Shown here in pieces: positions 56,955 through 64,000 of a stretch of 64,000 nucleotides of DNA. The notes below the pieces were generated by a model. That model did not search any database. It worked only from the letters and a program-made list of their open reading frames with translations, and was not told the origin of the DNA. Origin of the DNA: Bilabrum cf. latius (Eukaryota > Bigyra: Bicosoecida > Bigyra > Bicosoecida); contig OZ237758.1 of the NCBI GenBank assembly GCA_965178125.1, positions 1 through 64,000 of the forward strand, in the 5' to 3' direction. The position numbers were made by a program, and so were the translations under genes. Position 1 is the stretch's first letter. Each line of letters starts with the position of its first letter.

Positions 56955-57471
56955 GCGTGCAGAATCGAGATGCGTGGGTCAGCACTGCCGGGTGCTGCTA
57001 GAATTCTGCTTGATGATGAGAGTGCACGATACCGACCGCCCCGACAAGAAGAAGATTAAACACCCCGACAGGTTCCGTAGCCATGCGCGTGCTTGCGACG
57101 ACCATATAAGCATAGCTGTTGAGGGAGTACCTACGCAAGTAGTGCCACTAACAGCACCGAAATAGCTGTTTACTCACGATTGCCCGACTTTACCACGGCT
57201 TTTAGCCGTTGATCTTGGTGAGATTCTTGTCGAAGTCGAATGTGACCTGCAACGTGATGATGCCCTGCGCACGGCCCGGATGCACGCCATCGGATGATGC
57301 AGGCACTGATTCATTATCTAGCACATTAAATCCAACTCAAGTTGCTGCCAGTATGCCGAGGAACCCCTCGATATCTAAGCAGTGCTGCTCCTAGTAGTTG
57401 GTGATGCTTAGAGCACGTGTATCAACGACCACCAACCTTCCCTTCCCACAAATGTCAATGCAGGCGTTGAG
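56955..57471. other. Intergenic region with candidate small ORF 57013-57297 (+)
   Basis: 517 bp between two plus-strand genes. A frame from ATG 57013 to TGA 57295-57297 (94 residues, one UAG) encodes a basic start (HDTDRPDKKKIKHPDRF) and VPTQVVPLTAPK-Q-LFTHD ... LGEILVEVECDL. There is no recognisable family, so I do not claim it as a gene. The remainder is likely the DUF819 gene promoter. Confidence 0.3.
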
Positions 57472-59046
57472 ATGAGCGTAGGAGGAATAATTGCAGGCGT
57501 TTTCCTGGTCTTGCTAACCCCCGGGGTTCCTGCGGTTGTGATTTGGCTCAAGCACCACTATCCAGAGCGGACCTCATATTTAGAGCCATTGATTACATGC
57601 TATGTATGTGGGATAGCAATCGGAAACATCATATCGCTTGCCGGCGAGCATGGAGAAGGGACGCCGGTGTATACTGTGCTTGACCTGCTGTCGTCTGCCA
57701 CTGTAGCTCTTGGGCTCCCGATGCTACTTTTCTCGACGAATTTAGCGGCGCTTAGAGGCCCGGCAGTGTACGTAGCTATGTGCATGCTAATCGGAGCGAC
57801 CTGCGTGGTGTGTATGGCGTTTGCTGTGGAGGCCATGGTCGGCGGGCAGCTAGGCGACGATGCGCCCACCGTGGCCGGGTTAATGACCGCTGTCCTTACT
57901 GGAGGCACGCCTAACATGGCCGCTGTGCGGGCGGCACTCAGCATACCGGCCGAAACGTTCGTAGCTGTGCATACGGCCGAAACCGTGGTTGGCGCGCTGT
58001 ACGTGCTGCTGCTGGTGACCGTGGCCCGCCGCGGGCTGGGTCTATGCATGAGACACTACGAGACACCCAAGGCGACATGGTTCGGCGGGTACTGCGCGTG
58101 CATCATGCAAGAGGTGCCTGAGGAGGACAAGTCCGAGAGTGCTTCGGAGAAGGCGCATCAGGTGGGGGAGGAAGCCCAGCAGCAGGAATAGGGAAAGGTG
58201 CAAGGAGACGAGGGGCCCGTGGCGATGGGCCCTTCCGTGTCTGTGGCCCAGACCGCCCCCGGGCGCGACGATGGGGGGCCATACCACAGTCTGGGAGACT
58301 CGAAAGAGACAGGGGGCGTGGGCAACACCGGTGCCTCTGCCCAGGCAGGGGGCGAGGGCACAGAGGTGGTCGCCGAGGGAGGTGAGGGGGAGGGTGAGGG
58401 GGAGGGGGAGGGGGAGAACGCTGCCGGCCGCGCGGATGCGCTGGTGCGCGAGATGGAGCAGATGCAGGAGAACGGCGGGGTGGGCGCCTTCATGGAGGCG
58501 CTGGAGGAGAGGTACAGGTGCGGTCTGCTGTCCGCGCTTGGGCTGGCGGTGGTGATCGTGGGCGTGTCGTTCGCCTTGGGGCTTCCTGCCGGGGAGGGGT
58601 GGAGCACGGTGGTGACCATCGTGGCGATCAGCACGCTGGCGCTGGTGGCGAGCGCATTTCAGCAGGTGCGGGAGATCCAGCACACGTTCACTGTCGGTGA
58701 GTTCATCGTGCTCGGCTTCTGTTTCGCAGTGGGCGCGCTAGCGGACTTGAGTCAGCTGGTCAAGACGTCTCCTTACGTGTTCCTCTACGTGGCTGTCATG
58801 ATGGTGCTGGCCATCGGGCTGCACCTAGGGCTGGCCGCCCTGGCCGGTTTTGACGCAGACACGGCCATCATCAGCTCGGTGAGCAACGTGCTTTCCCCGC
58901 CGTTCGTGGGACTCGCATGTCGAGCCATCGGGAACCGGAAGCTCATGGCCCCAGGCGTGGCGGCCGGCCTGCTGGGATACGCCCTCGGGTCGTACCTGGG
59001 GATCGGGGTGTTCGCGGCGCTGGGAGGGGACCCCAGCGATGCATGA
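57472..59046 (+). CDS. DUF819-family integral membrane protein
   Basis: 524 residues, about ten hydrophobic segments in two halves. The first half has GIIAGVFLVLLTPGVPAVVI, PLITCYVCGIAIGNIISLAG, LDLLSSATVALGLPMLLFST, LTGGTPNMAAVRAAL (the family's hallmark TGGTPNM) and VHTAETVVGALYVLLLV. The second half has ALGLAVVIVGVSFALGL, FIVLGFCFAVGALADLSQL, AVMMVLAIGLHLGLAALAG and SNVLSPPFVGLACRAIGNR. An acidic cytosolic loop of about 130 residues with one UAG and a [10 protein letters not shown] run separates them. DUF819 proteins occur in bacteria and plant plastids; transport is suspected but the substrate is unknown. Start is the first ATG of the hydrophobic domain. Confidence 0.82.
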
Positions 59047-59264
59047 CCGGCTGGTCTGGCCGGGCGTCGGATCCCGGATCCCGGGATCCGGAATCCGGAT
59101 GGGCGCGAGGACAAGGCAAGGCGAAGCCGTCGCAAGGTCAGTGGGGTTGAGGGGGCCTCTCGTGAGGGGAGGAATCCTCGAGATCCAGAACTGTATTTTG
59201 CTTGCATGCACTCTGCATGTTGCGTGTCGCTGACTGCTCACAAATCGGTTGGTGTCATTGCTGG

Positions 59265-62200
59265 TCAGTCCTCAGCGTTTGAATCCTCGAACACCGCGAA
59301 TCCAGGCCCGCCCCCCCCGCCGCCCATGTGTCCTCCAGTCTCGTCCTCCTACCCCTCTCTCTCCACATCCCCATCTTCATCCCCATCCACTCCCCCCTCT
59401 CCCGCCCTGCCACCCGTCACCTCCTGCATGGCAGTCTCCAGACCACGGCCAGATGGCGGCACCAGGTAGCCTCCGTTCTCCTCCCCACGGGGCCGACCGC
59501 GCTGCTAGCCAGCAGGCCCGCCCCTCTTCTTGCCTCCACTGAAGCGCTCACGCCCATGTCCATGTCCATGCCCATGCTCGTGCTCGTGCTCCCACAGGTC
59601 CCGCACCTAGCTACCAGCCGGACAATCGCCAAACACCGGAATGTCGTCCCCGTCTACACGGCCGTCGGCCGATCCGCCCCCCAGCTCGGTACCAGGATCC
59701 GTGCGTGCATGCGTGCGCTGCGTCGGCTTGATCGTGGACAGGCCGAGTGGCCCGCGGCCCCGAAGCCCCGCCCCGCGGTGGCTAGCCGTGGCCCCAGCGC
59801 TCTAGATGGGGGAGAGCAGCGGAGAGCTCACACCCCCTGGCCCTGGCCCTGGCCCCGCGGATGCTCCCACACCGGACGCTCCCAGTCCCGATCCCTCGTC
59901 ACCGTCTGCAAACACGGTAAATCCAGCGCTCAAGCCGCCGGGCTGCCCGCCCCCTAGCGCCGATGGAGCTCGTCGGGGAGCAGCGGCGGCCGGTCTGCCT
60001 GGCCCATGCCCGATCCCCGACGCCTCCCCGAAAGCATCTGCCCCGAAAGCATCGGCCCCGAAAAGTGCATCCATGTCTTCCAGAGCGAGCTTGGTGTTGA
60101 TCGTCACGCCCTCGTCCCCACCGTGGCCAGCACCCGCACTAGGCACCTCTCCTGTGGCAGCAGCGCCCAGACCTGCACCAAGTCCAGATGCACCGGCAGA
60201 GGCCGTGTCGCCCAACAGACTCCCGTGGCCCCTGGCACGATCGCCACCAGTTCCAGCACCAGCATCGTTCTCATCCTCTTCCTCGCTCTCGCTGTCTCCG
60301 TGCAGCACAGATGCCTGCGCCGCCATGCGCAGCACGCCAGCACTTACGTCACTGCGGGCCGACCGCCCGTGGTCTCCGCCGCTGTCTCCCTCGCTGCCGC
60401 TGCTGCCCCTGCTTGACACGGACCTCGAGTCGTCCTCTTCGCTGTCCACCAGAGGGACGCCGCCGCCGCCCCCGTCTCCAGGCGCAAAGGACGAGGCCTC
60501 CTCCAGCCCGTGCACGTGACTGGCTCCCAGCCCACCATCCTCCATCCCGGGAGAGCCCCCTGGTGCGCTGCCCACAGACTGCTGGGACGGCCCTCCATCG
60601 CCATCTGCGCCTGCACGCCCAGCCCGCCGCCTGCCCTCGCCTCTACCCCCCACCTCGTCTAGCTCCCCCGCCTCGTCCAGCTCGTCCGCCCGCACAGTAA
60701 ACATGGCAGCCAGCGCCGCCAGGTCCTCCGGGTCCTCCCCGCCCGCACGCTCTCCCGCAGCCCGCCGCACCTGCGCCCGCCGCCGGGAGCTCGCCGCCCC
60801 CGACCTTGGAGGCCGCCTGCTGCTGGTTCGGCCGTAGACACCCGGAGTGCGCGCCGAAGTCGCGGGCGCCCGCCTGTTCTCTGCAGAGCTGCCCCCCGGT
60901 GCAGCGCCCCCTCCAGCACCAGCACCAGCACCCGCACCCGCACCCGTCCCTGCCCGCGGCCCGAACTGCCTGAGAGCGCGCCTCTCCGCGCGTGCCGCCT
61001 CCCGCGGGGCCACAGAGCGCATGGACTCGCCCGCGCCGAAGCTAAGCTTGCGCGTGACCTCCGGCGCGAGCGTGGACTGCCCTGCCGTCCTGGTAGCCCC
61101 GCTGGCCCCGAGTGCTGCGTGCAGGAGTGCCTCACCGAGCCCCGCTGTGGCGGTCACATCCCCCTGGCGGGGGCCGGCCCGGGAGGAAGCGCTCCGTGGG
61201 AGGGCGGGCGGCTCCACGCGGCGACCACCTCTGGTGATCTTGCCCACCTAGCTGCCTGCATCCGCCAGCAGCAGAGCGTGCATCGCTGCGGCCTCACCAA
61301 CACCCACCGTGGCCCCTGCATCTCCCTGTCCCTGATCATGCACCCCGGGTGACTCCGACTCGCTCACCCGAGCCATGCGCAGCCTGCGCTCCCTGGACCT
61401 GGCAGCCGCTGCACGCACCCTCTCGAGGCCCGACAGGGGCGACTGCTGTTGCTGCAGTGGTTGCACCTCCTTGCCGTCCTCGTCAACGTCCATCTCCATG
61501 TCATCGTCGTCCTCTTCCTCCTCGTCTGTCTCGCTCTTACCTACTTGCATCTCTCGTGCCCTGGTCGCTGCCCAGGCCCTCCTCCTGTCATCCAGCACGG
61601 CCCGTCTGACATCCCCGTGCCTCGCGAGCCACTCCCTGCCCCTGCTCTCCTCAAAGGACAGCGCCGCAGCACCACCTGCATCCCTGCCCTCGCCCGCCCA
61701 CTCCACCTAGCCGTCGGCCCCCACGGCCCAGCCCCCGCCCATGCTCCGCACAGGCCCCGCCAGCAGGGCAGGGTCACAGCCACGGGTGCGTCCCCTGGTC
61801 CACTTGGCATGCAGCTGCTTCAGCTCCGATCGAGTCCACGGCAAGAAAGCACCCTACTCCTGGCCTGCCGCCCCCGGCCCGCCGTGTCCATCTTCCTCTT
61901 CCTCTTCCTCTTCCTCTTCCTGGAACACCTCGAAGGCGGGCAGCGAGGGCCCCCCTGCAGCCAGCACCTTTGCCACCGGCGGCCTCCTGGCCAGGCCCCC
62001 CTCGTCCCAGCCAGTGACAGGGCCTTCGTTCTCCTTCCGACCCGCCCGCAGGCCGGGGGCCTGCGGCCACCTTGCGGCCTCCACCTACTCGTCCCCGCCA
62101 CGAGAGCTGCCCGCGCCGGAGGCAGGACCTGCAGCTGAGCCGCTGCCTTCGCCTGCCGCAGATCTACCCTAGGCTCCCCCCTCCTCCTCCTCCTCATCAT

Positions 62201-63646
62201 CTCCAAGGATCGCAAATCCAGGGTCCATCGAGCGCCCGCCAGGACCGGATGGCCCCGGCCTGGCCTGAGCCTGCCTCGCCCTGGACGGCCCACCGGCCCT
62301 CCTCCGCTGCGACCGCGAGTTGGACGACGAGGACGAGGACATGCCACGCGTGTGCCCTTGGCTAGTGCCATCATCATCCGCAAAAGGCACAAAGGACCCG
62401 CCCGCCGCCCCCTAGTCACCACCAGCCCCCGTGTCCCTCGGCTGCAGCGCCAGGCCCAGCCCCCGCCTGCCCCCCCGGCGGCTCGCTGCGGCGGCAGCCT
62501 GGGCTCGGTCCTGAGGCACTGCCAGACCGGTTGCAGAGCCAGATACGCCACCAACCCCCCTTGCATTCTCCCCCGGCTTCACCGCCAGCACCCCCAGCGG
62601 CCTCCTCCTCTTGGCCCCACCAGCACCAGCTGCAGCACCAGCAGAGGCACCCAGGGCTGCGTCCGGCCCCTCGCCCGCTGCCCCGAGTAGACCCATGCCC
62701 GCAGCAGGACCGTCACCAACATCGCCCGCAAGGTCCACGGCCCCATCTATACCGGCCTCAGCCCCCGACCCCTTGACCCCCGCTGCCTGCGCCTCGAGCC
62801 GCCCCAGGTCCACGTCCTTCCACTCCACCTCAACCTCCTTGGCAGAGGCCGCGGTAGAGTCCGAGGGGGAGGACCCTCGGGGACCGCTGGTACGAGCACC
62901 CTGCAGCGCCTTCCATTGCGCCACCATGCGGCGGCGGAACATGGCATGGCGAGCAGCGAGCCTCTCGCGTTTGTCCGTGCCGCGCCTGACGCCGTGGGAG
63001 TAGACTCGCTCAGCAACCGTAAATCGGCCATCCCGCTCTGCCACGTGCCCCCAAGCCATATAGAATAAGGCGCATCCCTCACCGATCCTCTTCGACCACA
63101 GGTATCGAAATGTTGGTGCCGGATCCTTCGCCATGTTTGCGAGGCGAATCCAGAGCGCAACGTAGCGCGTATCGTTCCGATACCTGGGATCCTTGGAAAA
63201 CTGGGAAGTCACCTCCTCTAAAGCGGTTTCAACAGGTGTTTTCACACCCCCTGACGGCAGGTGGTCCTCAATCCAACGGATGTAGTCGATCCACGACGAC
63301 AGAGGGTCCTCCGATTTGGCAGCCTTGGCAATCCTTTTCTTCCATGCTCTGCTCCAACAGTTTACAGTAGAATCGTTCGAAAACCAAAAATATGAATTTA
63401 TAAGGGCATTATAATAGGTAATTTGGCACAAATTGGCGATTGGGCTCTTTCTTTAGGGACAGGACCAGGTGTATTGTGCACCACTCACTGTTGCTTCTTC
63501 TTGAGCTCTTTGGCAGACAGCTCTTCGCGCCCTAGAACTCTATTCAGCCTTCGAACATTGCGACCACGTTTCAAGGGCTGCACGTTTTCTTTGCTCGTCT
63601 CCCACTCCGGGTCATTCACGCTTGCTTCGGCAGGACGGGCCGCCAT
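59265..63646 (-). CDS. MadBub/Mad3 (BubR1-like) spindle checkpoint protein
   Basis: Two exons, 63646-63489 and 63348-59265, 1413 residues, ten UAGs. Exon 1 carries an N-terminal KEN box in the canonical setting WETSKENVQPLKRGRN (an APC/C-Cdc20 pseudosubstrate site). Exon 2 begins with the Mad3/Bub1 TPR domain: DPLSSWIDYIRWIEDHLPSG, YRNDTRYVALWIRLANMA, FRYLWSKRIGEGCALFYMAW and GRFTVAERVYSHGVRRG. Downstream are ABBA-type motifs FVPFAD (62393), FAILGD (62216), FEVFQE (61934), FTVFAD (59921) and FAVFED (59300), and a second KEN (RKENEG at 62036) between FAILGD and FEVFQE. There is no kinase domain, so it is Mad3/BubR1-like. Most of the rest is disordered and acidic. The 140-bp intron has GTGAGT and GAGCAG ends; the exact acceptor is slightly uncertain. 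Confidence 0.9.
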
Positions 63647-63759
63647 AGTTTGAAAGTTGAACGTCTATCGATCCGAATAAACAGCGGGTAAGGTGTATCT
63701 TCAATAAAGAAGGTTCGATAAATACTGCACGAAGCTGTGACCCAAATTTGCCGACTAGC

Positions 63760-64000
63760 ATGCGGCTGCTTGCAGTATGTGCTATTCAAGCCGCATATTT
63801 GTGTTTAGTAGCTGCTTCAGAAGGATCGATGAGCGTGCGACTGGGTACGCCGTGGCCTATCGGGGTCTACAACCCCGCCATGCAGGCGTCGTAAGCATCA
63901 TTATCATCATGCAGCTCCAACCAACCAACCTCATCGAATTTTCAAGTAATCATTTATGAATGTTAACTATATATCTAATCGCAGCGAATTTTTGGCAGAC
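63760..64000 (+). CDS. 5' end of a secreted protein gene (truncated by window)
   Basis: Exon 1, 63760-63890, encodes a signal peptide (MRLLAVCAIQAAYLCLVAAS) and the mature start SVRLGTPWPIGVYNPAMQA. A GTAAGC donor at 63891 and a CGCAG acceptor ending 63984 define a 94-bp intron; exon 2 continues in frame as S-EFLAD to the edge. Product unknown. Confidence 0.6.

Overview
This window is the left end of a nuclear chromosome from a GC-rich, gene-dense microbial eukaryote. It opens with TTAGGG-type telomere (read here as CCCTAA), has spliceosomal introns, and carries mitochondrial, ER and secretory-pathway genes. I cannot place the lineage. A biotin-dependent methylcrotonoyl-CoA carboxylase, a mitochondrial-type alanine aminotransferase, a STELLO-like glycosyltransferase, a DUF819 membrane protein and a bacterial-type RsmI argue for a protist or alga with working mitochondria, not an animal or fungus.

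The main discovery is the genetic code. Nearly every gene carries in-frame TAG triplets, roughly one hundred in total. Where the protein family is well known they fall on glutamine: the ITN-Q-RET and MQAD sites of glycerol kinase, [10 protein letters not shown] of tRNA-guanine transglycosylase, LAL-Q-YHPDK of a J domain, the Q before LWVYPVKS of a MOSC protein, and the RxN..Q-Y site of CTU1. UGA ends about 25 genes and UAA two, so UAG alone appears reassigned. Genes that look broken under the standard code become intact. All CDS calls below are read with UAG = Gln.

Layout: 1-2600 is telomere, two blocks of 155-bp subtelomeric repeats, two interstitial telomeric arrays and a 69-bp repeat. 2835-6761 holds two divergent, distantly related ankyrin-type genes. 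7015-15206 has TGT, an unknown secreted protein, glycerol kinase, alanine aminotransferase and RPS20. 15527-22357 is one gene for a 2276-residue protein built on 48-bp and 42-bp minisatellites. 22783-33465 has a coiled-coil protein, a quinone oxidoreductase, MCC alpha, a BolA-like protein, a MOSC protein and a five-exon sulfatase. 33590-48244 has RsmI, a degenerate 2OG-oxygenase-like protein, a METTL2/6/8 methyltransferase, a DUF4476-like protein, dymeclin, an ER DnaJ with SANT domains, a zinc-ribbon protein and a STELLO-like protein. 48368-63646 has a 1697-residue PH-domain protein, CTU1, a coiled-coil protein, a DUF819 protein and a MadBub/Mad3-type spindle checkpoint protein with an ABBA-KEN-ABBA cassette. 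The window ends inside a secreted-protein gene.

There is no operon logic. Genes sit 0.1-0.5 kb apart on both strands, often head to head. Introns are few and short (about 95-150 bp), with GTGAG or GTAAG donors and a strong CGCAG acceptor. Three genes modify tRNA anticodon loops (TGT, CTU1, METTL), and several serve the secretory pathway (dymeclin, STELLO, ER DnaJ, sulfatase).
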